Positions 9,591 to 17,622 of a stretch of DNA of 64,000 nt are shown here, piece by piece. The notes under the pieces are model-generated. The model did no database searches. It saw only the letters and a program-made list of their open reading frames with translations, and was not told where the DNA came from. Position numbers and translations under genes: made by a program. Each line of letters begins with the position of its first letter. Positions within the stretch are counted from its first letter, which is position 1. The stretch spans positions 124,001-188,000 of the forward strand of contig NZ_JWLC01000007.1 of the NCBI RefSeq assembly GCF_000813745.1, written 5' to 3'. Origin of the DNA: Leisingera sp. ANG-M1. GTDB taxonomy: Bacteria > Pseudomonadota > Alphaproteobacteria > Rhodobacterales > Rhodobacteraceae.

Positions 9591-9644
9591 ACGGGAGGCA
9601 GGCACACCGCCCGTCTCAAACATGCGTAACTGAAGGAAAAAACT

Positions 9645-9947
9645 ATGGCCTATTACTCTGTACTCGCCGTCACGCCTTCCAGTGATGGCTGGGTGCCCGA
9701 TTACCTGCCAGCAGCGAACAGGCTGGTGGCGCAGTACGGCGGCACCTACCTTGCCCGGACCTCCAGCCATGAGCAGTTGGAAGGCGCTGCCCAGCCTGCT
9801 GCACTGCGGATCGTCATCGAATGGCCATCCCGCGAAGCGGCAATCGGCTTCATGAACGATGCGGAGTATACTCCTCATTTGAACGCCCGCAGCAAAGGAT
9901 CCGAGAGCTTTCATTTTCTGGTCGAGGGCAAGGACGAGCTGGGCTGA
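9645..9947 (+). CDS. DUF1330 family protein
   Basis: A 100-residue protein of the dimeric alpha/beta-barrel type. The DUF1330 pattern is visible: AYYSVLAVTP at the start, RLVAQYGGTYLAR, and RIVIEWPSREAAIGFMNDAEY. No catalytic residues are established for the family. An AAGGAAAAA Shine-Dalgarno precedes ATG 9645. It lies 54 bases after the MDR dehydrogenase and 41 before the SDR, probably in one operon, so an accessory or isomerase-like role in the same pathway is possible. Confidence 0.85.
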   Translation: MAYYSVLAVTPSSDGWVPDYLPAANRLVAQYGGTYLARTSSHEQLEGAAQPAALRIVIEWPSREAAIGFMNDAEYTPHLNARSKGSESFHFLVEGKDELG

Positions 9948-9988
9948 ACCGCCCGGCCATCCCGCAAGAGTGAACAAAGGGGAAAGGC

Positions 9989-10786
9989 ATGAAAACTATT
10001 CTGCTTACCGGCGCGACCGACGGGATCGGGCTGGAAACGGCAAAGCGTCTTGCAGGCCAGGGCCACACCCTTTTGCTGCATGGCCGCAATGAGGCGAAGC
10101 TGGCGCAGACGGCGCAAATGCTGGCAGCACTGCCTGGCGCAGGCCGCTTGGAAACATACGTTGCGGATCTGTCCGATCTGAAGGAAACCGCTGCCCTGGC
10201 GGAGGCTGCCGCCGGGGCGCATGAACGGCTGGACGTGTTGATCAACAATGCCGGCATTTTCAAGACAGAGGCCACGCGCTCCCCGGACGGGCTGGATGTG
10301 CGCTTTGCCGTCAATACCGTGGCGCCCTATCTGCTGGCCAAGCGGTTGCGGCCGCTGCTGGGCTCCGGCGGCAGGGTGATCAACCTATCGTCGGCAGCGC
10401 AAGCGCCGGTCAATCTTCAAGCGCTAGCAGGCCAAGGCACCCTGCCCGCGATGGAGGCCTATGCGCAAAGCAAGCTGGCTCTCACGATGTGGTCTCTGCA
10501 TCTGGCCGGTATAAGCGGCAGCCCGGTCATGCTTGCTGTCAACCCGGGCTCGCTGCTGGCCAGCAAAATGGTCAGGGAAGGCTTTGGCGTGGCGGGAAAC
10601 GATCTGGGCATTGGCGCCGCAGTACTGCAGGATGCAGCGCTGTCTGACAGTTTCGCAAAGGCCTCCGGCCAGTATTTTGACAATGATACCGGCGGGTTTG
10701 CGCAACCGCACCCCGATGCGCTGGACCCGGGCAAACGTGCCGCGGTGGTCAAGGCAATCGAGGCGATCCTTGCCGGGAGAGTGTAA
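9989..10786 (+). CDS. Short-chain dehydrogenase/reductase (SDR)
   Basis: A 265-residue SDR. The nucleotide-binding motif GATDGIGLET is at residues 7-16, INNAG near 86, and the catalytic YAQSK (Tyr-x-x-x-Lys) near 158, preceded by a Ser pair (NLSSAAQ). It is expected to reduce or oxidise a carbonyl/alcohol with NAD(P)H. GGGGAAAGG precedes ATG 9989. It is the last gene of the LysR-associated operon and converges on the next lysR with a 12-base gap. The substrate is unknown. Confidence 0.9.
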   Translation: MKTILLTGATDGIGLETAKRLAGQGHTLLLHGRNEAKLAQTAQMLAALPGAGRLETYVADLSDLKETAALAEAAAGAHERLDVLINNAGIFKTEATRSPDGLDVRFAVNTVAPYLLAKRLRPLLGSGGRVINLSSAAQAPVNLQALAGQGTLPAMEAYAQSKLALTMWSLHLAGISGSPVMLAVNPGSLLASKMVREGFGVAGNDLGIGAAVLQDAALSDSFAKASGQYFDNDTGGFAQPHPDALDPGKRAAVVKAIEAILAGRV

Positions 10787-10798
10787 CCCTTTTCAAGG

Positions 10799-11719
10799 TC
10801 AGGCGGTTTCCAAAGCCGAGCGTTTCAGCTGCTTCCACAACACGTCCAGCGTCTGCTTGGTGCTGCGCGGGTCGCGGTAGAGGCGAATTTCCAAGTCGGT
10901 GGCCAGGCGTTCGTCGACAATCCCGAAACGCCCGGCGGAAATCTCCTCGCGGCATAGGCTGAGTGGCAGCCAGCCCATGCCAAAGCCCTCCTGAATCATC
11001 GCCTTAACGCTGTTGGCGAGCGCGTTCTGGTTGACCACAAAGACCTTCTGGCCGGGCAGCAGCTGGTCCAGCGCGAACTCCTGCACCGAGCGCAGGGCAG
11101 AGACCGCGCCATAGGACAAGAGCGGCACCGCGTCCTTGGCACCTTCCTTGAAGCCGAATTCCGGCGCGCCATCCGGTGTGGTGCGGGAAACCGGAACATA
11201 GCGATCGGTGGACAGTGTCAGGTATTCGAAATTGGCGACTTCCAGCGGTCCAAGGAAGTCCATTGACGGATGCCAGTAAGTCAGGATCACGTCGCAATAG
11301 CCCTGCTGCAGCGCGCTCACGAACTGGTCGGCGGCCCAGGAGGTGGAGTTGAGGTCGGTGTCCAGCCCCCCTTCGCTGGCCAGGGGCGCGATCAGGGTCT
11401 TGTAATGAGTCATGTAGAGCGACTGCGAAGCGGCAAAGCGGATGACGTTTTCGCTGGCTGCGTCAATGGTCTGGCAGCGCTCGATGGTTTCTTCATAGGT
11501 GCGCAGCATGATACGGGACTGGGACAGGAACACCTCCCCTGCCGGGGTCAGCGTCAACGGCAGGGTCTCGCGGTTGATCAGCCGCACGCCGATTTCGTTC
11601 TCCAGCGCCCGGATGCGGCGGGAGAAGGCCGGCTGGCTGACATTGCGCTCCTCGGCCGCGCGCGAGAAATTCTTGCACGCGACCAAAGCCTCGAAGTCTT
11701 TGAGCCAGATGATGTCCAA
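10799..11719 (-). CDS. LysR-family transcriptional regulator of the dipeptide-type ABC operon
   Basis: A 306-residue regulator. The HTH near residues 15-35 (KNFSRAAEERNVSQPAFSRR) is typical LysR, followed by an effector-binding domain from ~90. It is encoded 14 bases after the last ABC ATPase gene and on the same strand, so it is the sixth cistron of the operon rather than divergent to it. It probably senses the imported peptide or amino-acid derivative and binds near the dppA promoter (see 17484-17496). Confidence 0.9.
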   Translation of the reverse strand: MDIIWLKDFEALVACKNFSRAAEERNVSQPAFSRRIRALENEIGVRLINRETLPLTLTPAGEVFLSQSRIMLRTYEETIERCQTIDAASENVIRFAASQSLYMTHYKTLIAPLASEGGLDTDLNSTSWAADQFVSALQQGYCDVILTYWHPSMDFLGPLEVANFEYLTLSTDRYVPVSRTTPDGAPEFGFKEGAKDAVPLLSYGAVSALRSVQEFALDQLLPGQKVFVVNQNALANSVKAMIQEGFGMGWLPLSLCREEISAGRFGIVDERLATDLEIRLYRDPRSTKQTLDVLWKQLKRSALETA

Positions 11720-11733
11720 CTGGGCGTCCCGTC

Positions 11734-12777
11734 TTAACCGGCGGCCACCGCATCCAGCCTGTCTTCTTCGACAGCATGGCAGGCGACAGTGCTGCCATCG
11801 GGCTGGTGAATGGCTTTGGGCTTTTCACTCTTGCAACGTGCGTCCGCAAAGGCGCAGCGGCTTTGGAAGGGGCAGCCTTGCGGCAGGTTGATCGGCGTCG
11901 GGATCTCGCCTTTGAGGCGGATATGGTTCGGCCGGTCGTCCTTGAGCTGCGGCACCGCGGACAGCAAGGCCCGAGTATAGGGGTGTTTCGGGTTGGAGAA
12001 CAGCGTCCTAGTGTCCGCCACCTCGCAAACCGACCCGAGGTAAAGCACCGCGACGCGGGTACCGAAGTGCTCCACCACGCTAAGGTCATGGGTGATAAAC
12101 AGATAGGTGAGGCCGCGGCTTTCCTTGGCTTCCAGCATCAGGTTCAGCACCTGCGCCTGGATCGAGACGTCCAGCGCGCTGATCGGTTCATCCGCGATGA
12201 TGAATTCAGGGTCCACGGTCAGGGCGCGGGCGATGGCGATCCGCTGGCGCTGGCCGCCGGAGAATTCGTGCGGGTAGCGTTTCGCCCAGCTGGGATCGAC
12301 CCCCACCGACATCATCACCGCGGTCACCTTGTCGCGCACCTCGCCCGCCGAGGCGCCGGGATTGTGATGGCGCACCGGTTCTTCCAGTGCCTGACGAATA
12401 GTCATGCGCGGGTTGAGCGAGGCATAGGGGTTCTGGAAGATCATCTGGATCTTCTTGCGCAGCGGCTGCATCTCGCCGCGCGACAGGCTGTCGATGCGCT
12501 GGCCGCCATAGTGGATTTCCCCCGCAGTCGGGGTCAGCAGACCCGCCACCAGACGGGCAACGGTGGACTTGCCGCAGCCGGACTCGCCAACCACGCAGAG
12601 TGCTTCGCCGCGGCTGGCCTCCAGCGAGATGTTATTCACCGCATGGACTGAGCGGGTCTCGCGCACGATCCGGCCCTGCTTGAACTTGAGCGTCTCCAGG
12701 AACCCGTGGTCGAGGTCGAACCGTTTTTCCAGGTTCTTGATCTCCAAGAGCGGGCGGTCTGTCTTGGCGTCCTTCAT
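11734..12777 (-). CDS. Peptide-type ABC transporter ATP-binding protein (DppF-like)
   Basis: A 347-residue ATPase. Walker A is GESGCGKST near residue 63, the signature FSGGQRQR near 162, and Walker B FIIADEP near 182. The C-terminal oligopeptide/dipeptide extension contains a CPFQSRCAFADARC cysteine cluster, which in this family can carry an iron-sulfur cluster. It powers the uptake system encoded upstream. It overlaps the preceding ATPase gene by four bases (ATGA). Confidence 0.93.
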   Translation of the reverse strand: MKDAKTDRPLLEIKNLEKRFDLDHGFLETLKFKQGRIVRETRSVHAVNNISLEASRGEALCVVGESGCGKSTVARLVAGLLTPTAGEIHYGGQRIDSLSRGEMQPLRKKIQMIFQNPYASLNPRMTIRQALEEPVRHHNPGASAGEVRDKVTAVMMSVGVDPSWAKRYPHEFSGGQRQRIAIARALTVDPEFIIADEPISALDVSIQAQVLNLMLEAKESRGLTYLFITHDLSVVEHFGTRVAVLYLGSVCEVADTRTLFSNPKHPYTRALLSAVPQLKDDRPNHIRLKGEIPTPINLPQGCPFQSRCAFADARCKSEKPKAIHQPDGSTVACHAVEEDRLDAVAAG

Positions 12778-13769
12778 GCCCGTGCCTCCTGACGGTCTTC
12801 ATCGCTGTGCAGGCGCTGCACCTCGTGGCAGGCCACCTCAACCTCGCCGTAGTGCACGGTTTCCGGAACCCGGCTGCGGCAAAGGTCGGTAGCGTATTTG
12901 CAGCGCGGGTTGAAAGCGCAGCCGGCGGGGATGCTGGCGAGGCCCGGCATGTTGCCCGGGATCTGCTTCAACCGCTGGCCCGGAAGGGTTTGCTGCGGCA
13001 GCGCATTGATCAGCCCTTGGGTATAGGGGTGCTGCGGGTCGTTGATGATCTCGCGGGTGCGGCCCGATTCAATGATGCGGCCCGCATACATGACCAGCGT
13101 GCGCTCGGTCATCTGGCTGACGACGCCCAGGTCGTGGGTGATCAGGATCAGGCCGACCTGGTTGGACTGGCACAGCTCCAGCATCAGCTCCATGATGTCG
13201 GCCTGGATGGTCACATCCAGAGCGGTGGTCGGCTCATCGGCGATGATCAGCTGCGGGTCCAGCAGCAGGGCAATCGCAATGATGATCCGCTGGCGCATGC
13301 CCCCCGACAACTCGTGCGGGTATTGCTCCAGCCGTTCCTCCGGCGAGGGGATATAGACCTCGCGCAGCTTGACGATGGCGATCTGACGGGCCTCTTCGCG
13401 GCTGAGCTTGCGGTGCGCCATCAGGGTTTCGGTCATCTGCTGGCCGATGGTCAGCACCGGGTTCAGCGTCACCATCGGGTCCTGGAAAATCATCGCCATC
13501 CGGTTGCCGCGCAGGTTGCGCAACCGCTTGTCGTTCATTTGAACGACATCCTCACCCTCGAACAGGATCTGGCCGTTGTCGATATAGCCCGGGCGGCTGA
13601 GGAGGTTCATCAGCGAGAACCCGGTGATCGACTTGCCGGCGCCGCTTTCGCCGACGATGCCGAGGCGCTCGCCCTTGGCGAGGTCGAAGGAGATGCCGTT
13701 GAGGGCGGTGACCGTCTGGTCGCGCATGGCGAATTTGACGGTGAGGTCGCGAACGGAAAGCAGGCTCAT
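12774..13769 (-). CDS. Peptide-type ABC transporter ATP-binding protein (DppD-like)
   Basis: A 331-residue ATPase. Walker A is GESGAGKS near residue 39, the signature LSGGMRQR near 154, Walker B LIIADEPTTALD, and the C-terminal oligopeptide-transport extension contains CAFNPRCKYATDLC. It forms the heterodimeric motor with the following ATPase. It lies four bases from the permease gene upstream and overlaps the DppF-like gene, so it is tightly coupled within the operon. Confidence 0.93.
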   Translation of the reverse strand: MSLLSVRDLTVKFAMRDQTVTALNGISFDLAKGERLGIVGESGAGKSITGFSLMNLLSRPGYIDNGQILFEGEDVVQMNDKRLRNLRGNRMAMIFQDPMVTLNPVLTIGQQMTETLMAHRKLSREEARQIAIVKLREVYIPSPEERLEQYPHELSGGMRQRIIIAIALLLDPQLIIADEPTTALDVTIQADIMELMLELCQSNQVGLILITHDLGVVSQMTERTLVMYAGRIIESGRTREIINDPQHPYTQGLINALPQQTLPGQRLKQIPGNMPGLASIPAGCAFNPRCKYATDLCRSRVPETVHYGEVEVACHEVQRLHSDEDRQEARA

Positions 13770-13773
13770 CGCG

Positions 13774-14724
13774 TTACCCCTTGTAGAGTTTCGGGTTCAG
13801 GACGTCGCGCATCCAGTCGCCCAGCAGGTTGATGACAAGGACCAGCACCACCAGCACCACGCCGGGGATGGCGGTGATCCACCAGCTGCCCGAGAAGATG
13901 TAGTCGAAGCCCGAGGAGATCAGCGAGCCCAGCGACGGCTGGCTGGGCGGCATGCCCAGGCCCAGGAAGCTGAGCGAGGCCTCGGAGATGATCGCGTTGG
14001 CGACCTGAACGGTGGAGATCACAAAGATCGGCGACAGCGAGTTGGGCAGGATGTGCCGCACCATGATGCGCATCGGGCCAAAGCCCAGCACCCGGGCGCT
14101 GTCGACATATTCTTTCTTCTTCTCGGCCAGCACGGTGGCACGGACGGTGCGGGCATATTGCGGCCATTCGGCCACGCCGATCACCGCGATCAGGAAGACG
14201 ATGGCATAGCGGTTGAAGGTCTCTGAGCCGAACATCGCCTGGGTCACGGCGAGGAAGATGATCGCCACCATCAGGGTCGAGAAGGACAGCTGGATATCCG
14301 CAAGCCGCATCAAGAGGCTGTCCAGACGGCCGCCGACATAGCCGGCGATGAGGCCGATAGAGATGCCCAGGAAGGCCTGCAGCGCCACCGCGCAGATGCC
14401 GATCAGCAGCGACAGCCGGGTGCCATAGAGGATTGTTGACAGCAGGTCCCTGCCCTGGTCGTCAGTGCCCAGCAGGAACTCGGGCAGCGAGTCGTTGATC
14501 CAGATCGGCGGATACTCGGAATTCATGATGTCGATCTGCGCCGGATCGTAGGGATCATAAGGCGCGATAAGCGGGGCCAGGAAGGAGGCCGCCGCAATCA
14601 GCAGGAAGACCACCATGCTCACCACTGCCACCGGGTTGCGGCGGAAGCTGTAGCCCATGTTGGAGTTCCAGGCCTTGGACCAGCGCGAGGGCTGCTGTTT
14701 CGAGTTCAGCATTTCGGTGCTCAT
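13774..14724 (-). CDS. Peptide-type ABC transporter permease (DppC-like)
   Basis: A 316-residue inner-membrane protein with six predicted helices. It has an N-terminal OppC-type helix (VVSMVVFLLIAAASFLAPLI) and a large periplasmic loop containing LLGTDDQGRDLLSTILYGTR, a hallmark of DppC/OppC. The EAA loop (EASLSFLGLGMPPSQPSLG) contacts the ATPases. Its start overlaps the DppB-like stop by four bases. Confidence 0.93.
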   Translation of the reverse strand: MSTEMLNSKQQPSRWSKAWNSNMGYSFRRNPVAVVSMVVFLLIAAASFLAPLIAPYDPYDPAQIDIMNSEYPPIWINDSLPEFLLGTDDQGRDLLSTILYGTRLSLLIGICAVALQAFLGISIGLIAGYVGGRLDSLLMRLADIQLSFSTLMVAIIFLAVTQAMFGSETFNRYAIVFLIAVIGVAEWPQYARTVRATVLAEKKKEYVDSARVLGFGPMRIMVRHILPNSLSPIFVISTVQVANAIISEASLSFLGLGMPPSQPSLGSLISSGFDYIFSGSWWITAIPGVVLVVLVLVINLLGDWMRDVLNPKLYKG

Positions 14725-15701
14725 GCGCCCATCCTCGCGATGTTCACGGTCGGGTTCACCAGGCCGTAGATCAGGTCGACGATGGTGTTGGTGACCACAA
14801 AGATGAAGCCGACAACGATCAGATAGGCAACGATCAGCGGGGTATCGACGCGGTTCACCGCCTCAAGGAACATGAAGCCCATGCCCGGCCACTGAAACAC
14901 CGTCTCGGTCAGGATGGTGTAGGCAACCATGGTGCCGATCTGCACACCGCCCACGGTGATCACTGGCAAAAGCGTGTTTTTCAGCGCGTGGATGAAATAG
15001 ATCCGCCAGGGTTTGATGCCCTTGGCCTTGGCGTATTTGACGTATTCCGACTGCAGCACTTCCATCATCTCGGCGCGGATCAGGCGGACAAACAGAGGCA
15101 GCATGATCGAGGCCAGCGCAAAGCTGGGCAGGATGATGTGCAGCCAGCCGTCGGCGGTGGCGAAGTTGGTCTGCCAATAGCCCCAGACATGCACGGTGTC
15201 GCCGCGGCCGTAGGAGGGCAGCCAGCCGTATTCCACCGAGAAGACAAAGATCATCAGGATCGCAGTCAGGAAGACAGGGATCGAGATGCCGATGATCGAC
15301 AGGCCCATGATGATGCGGCTGAAGATGGTGTCGGGCTTGATCGCGGTATAGACGCCCAGCGGCACCGAGAATCCGACGATGATCAGGGTGGCGCCGAACA
15401 CCAGCTCCAGCGTCGCGGGCAGCTTTTTCAGGATCACGTCCAGCGCCGGTTCCTTGAAGAAATAAGAGGTGCCCAGATCGCCCTGCAGCGCATTGCCGGC
15501 AAAGCGCAGGTATTGGGTCACGAAGCTGTCGTTCAGCCCCAGTTCATCGCGCAGCTGCTGGCGCACTTCTTCCGAGACCGACTGCCCGACCAGCTCGCGC
15601 AGCGGGTCGCCCAGGTTGCCCTGGATGGCGAAGGCGATGAGCGAGATGACAAACATCACGGCTATCGCCTGAATCACTCGCTTCGCGAGATAGGCAAACA
15701 T
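14721..15701 (-). CDS. Peptide-type ABC transporter permease (DppB-like)
   Basis: A 326-residue permease. It starts MFAYLAKRVIQAIAVMFVIS, the usual DppB N-terminus, and ends NPTVNIARMGA. I trimmed the start from 15770 to ATG 15701, because the upstream extension is polar, lacks a ribosome site and covers the hairpin-containing leader; AAAGG lies eight bases before 15701. It forms the translocation pore with the DppC-like partner. Confidence 0.9.
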   Translation of the reverse strand: MFAYLAKRVIQAIAVMFVISLIAFAIQGNLGDPLRELVGQSVSEEVRQQLRDELGLNDSFVTQYLRFAGNALQGDLGTSYFFKEPALDVILKKLPATLELVFGATLIIVGFSVPLGVYTAIKPDTIFSRIIMGLSIIGISIPVFLTAILMIFVFSVEYGWLPSYGRGDTVHVWGYWQTNFATADGWLHIILPSFALASIMLPLFVRLIRAEMMEVLQSEYVKYAKAKGIKPWRIYFIHALKNTLLPVITVGGVQIGTMVAYTILTETVFQWPGMGFMFLEAVNRVDTPLIVAYLIVVGFIFVVTNTIVDLIYGLVNPTVNIARMGA

Positions 15702-15804
15702 CTTCCTGACCTTTGTAGAGTTTGTTGACGGCGCAAGGTGCATTGTTCCGTGGAACGGCACATCCTGCAAGCACGGCCTTGGCAGCCGCTTGTTATTGAA
15801 GGGT

Positions 15805-15834
15805 CCCGGGCCGGCCGGGGGAGACCGGCCCGGG
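15805..15834 (-). promoter_or_regulatory. Intra-operon hairpin between dppA-like and dppB-like genes
   Basis: A perfect 10-bp GC stem (CCCGGGCCGG 15805-15814, CCGGCCCGGG 15825-15834) starts 14 bases after the binding-protein stop. A CTTTC run follows on the plus-strand side only. It is a likely attenuator or RNA stabiliser that lets the binding protein exceed the permeases. Confidence 0.75.
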
Positions 15835-15847
15835 TCTTTCGCGTGTC

Positions 15848-17413
15848 TTAGCTGCCGGTCTCGACAACCAGGTCACCGAAATAGGGGAAGTTCAGGGCGT
15901 TCACGATGTCGGCGGAGTTCATGCCGGACTTTGCGCCCCAGGCCAGGTTCTGCCAGTGCAGCGGGATGAAGGCGGCCTCATCATACAGGATGCCTTCCAG
16001 CTTCTGCAGCAGGTCGGCGCGCTTGGCCGGGTCGGTTTCTGCGTTGGCCTGGTTCATCAGCGCGTCGGCCTCGGCGTTGCAGTAGTTGCCCGAGTTGTAC
16101 TGGCCGTTGCCGGTGGCTTCATCCGGGCAAGCGGTCAGGAACTGGTGGAAGTTGGCCGAGTCCTCGGTATCCGCGTGCCAGCCGATCATCATCATGTCCG
16201 CAGCGCGCTCGTCGAAGGTCGGCCAGTACTGCGCCTTGGGCATGGTCTGCAGGTCAACGGTGATGTTGATCTTGGACAGCATCGAGGCCACCGCCTGGGC
16301 GATCTTGTCGTCGTTCACATAGCGGTTGTTGGGCGCCATCATGGTGATCGAGAAGCCGTCGGCATAGCCTGCCTCGGCCATCAGCGCCTTGGCTTTCTCC
16401 AGGTCATAGCGCGGGGCGAAATCTTCGCTGTAGCCCAGGTAGCCGGCCGGGCTCGCCTGTGCGCCGACGGTGCCAAAGCCGCGCATGATGCGGTCAACGA
16501 TGCCTGCGTTGTTCACCGCATAGTCGATCGCCTTGCGGACGCGGGCGTCCTTGAAGGCCTCAACCCGGTTCTGGTTCATCTGGAAGGTGATGATGCGGGT
16601 GCCGGGCATGGTGATCAAGTCGACGCCGTCAGCATCGGCCACGCGCTTCAGATCGGTCGGTGGGACCGGTGCGATGAAGTCCACGTCGCCGGACAGCAGG
16701 GCCGCCACGCGGGTCGGGTCTTCCTTGATCGGGGTCAGCACAATCTTGTCGACATTGCCGCCGCTTTCGGTGTCCCAATAGTCTGCGTAGCGGTCGAAGA
16801 CCACCCGCACGCCCTGCTCACGTTCGGACACGATGAACGGCCCGGTGCCGGAAACGTTGCGCGAGGCAAAGCTGTCGCCGTGCTTGACGATCTCACCCTT
16901 GTCTTTGCCGTCAGCGGTGGTGCCGGTGTAATAGGCGCTGTCCATCGGGAAGATGTAGGTCGCGGTGTGCAGGACCAGCGGATAGGGCTCTGCGGTCTTG
17001 AGGTCGAAGGTCATGTCATCGACAACTTCAACGTCGGTGAAGGGGGCGAAGATGCCCTTGAAATCGTCGCTCTGCTTCAGGCGGTCAAAGGTCCAGTCGA
17101 CGTCCTTGGCGGTCAGCGGGTTGCCGCTGTGGAAGGTGACGCCGCTGCGCAGCTTGAAGCGCATGGTGGTGCCGTCGATCTGCTCCCAGCTCTCGGCCAG
17201 GCGCGGTTCGAACTGCAGGTCCTGGGTCCAGCGCACCAGCGGGTCAAAGACCATGTGCGACAGCTGCAGCGTGCCGCCGGACAGCTGCTCATGCGGGTCC
17301 AGCGAGACCGGGTCGGCGTCATAGGCAACGCGCACGGTGGTTTCGGCATAGGCCATCGGTGCCATTGCCGCCACGACGGCTGCGGCCGCCAGGCTTCTGA
17401 CAAATTTCGTCAT
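15848..17413 (-). CDS. Peptide-type ABC transporter substrate-binding protein (SBP_bac_5)
   Basis: A 521-residue periplasmic protein with a Sec signal peptide (MTKFVRSLAAAAVVAAMAPMAYAE, cleavage after AYA). The SBP_bac_5 fold is seen from TVRVAYDADPVSLDPH, PLVRWTQDLQFEPRLAESW and FHSGNPLTAKDVDWTFDRL. The class binds di/oligopeptides, but in this family the ligand may also be opines, glycosides or amino-acid conjugates. I chose ATG 17413 over 17443 because GGGGAG lies eight bases before it and the signal peptide then starts normally. It is the first gene of the dpp-like operon. Confidence 0.92.
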   Translation of the reverse strand: MTKFVRSLAAAAVVAAMAPMAYAETTVRVAYDADPVSLDPHEQLSGGTLQLSHMVFDPLVRWTQDLQFEPRLAESWEQIDGTTMRFKLRSGVTFHSGNPLTAKDVDWTFDRLKQSDDFKGIFAPFTDVEVVDDMTFDLKTAEPYPLVLHTATYIFPMDSAYYTGTTADGKDKGEIVKHGDSFASRNVSGTGPFIVSEREQGVRVVFDRYADYWDTESGGNVDKIVLTPIKEDPTRVAALLSGDVDFIAPVPPTDLKRVADADGVDLITMPGTRIITFQMNQNRVEAFKDARVRKAIDYAVNNAGIVDRIMRGFGTVGAQASPAGYLGYSEDFAPRYDLEKAKALMAEAGYADGFSITMMAPNNRYVNDDKIAQAVASMLSKINITVDLQTMPKAQYWPTFDERAADMMMIGWHADTEDSANFHQFLTACPDEATGNGQYNSGNYCNAEADALMNQANAETDPAKRADLLQKLEGILYDEAAFIPLHWQNLAWGAKSGMNSADIVNALNFPYFGDLVVETGS

Positions 17414-17483
17414 TAGGCATACTCCCCTGTGATTATGGCGCAAACGCTACCCGCTGGGCTCGGCACTGTGAAATGCCGATATC

Positions 17484-17496
17484 GCATAGGGTATGC
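17484..17496. promoter_or_regulatory. Candidate LysR operator upstream of the dpp-like operon
   Basis: GCATA-GGG-TATGC is a perfect 5-base inverted repeat about 70 bases upstream of the first gene. GCATAGCC, a related half site, occurs on the minus strand at about 17511-17518. The lysR gene at the operon end is the obvious candidate binder. Nothing else was recognised in the 17414-17622 gap. Confidence 0.45.
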
Positions 17497-17622
17497 AGGC
17501 AGCACATCGGGGCTATGCAAAGCAGGAATAACCAAGCACTGGCAGCAGCTTAGCGAGCCGCTGCCTGACTGTCGGACCGGCCTGCCGCCCTGCAATCGGT
17601 GCGTGAACGGCAGGGCCTTGGG

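Noticed and set aside
15956-17416. A 486-codon plus-strand open frame
   Set aside because: It is antisense to the peptide-binding-protein gene, whose signal peptide and family motifs are convincing. It is a shadow frame.
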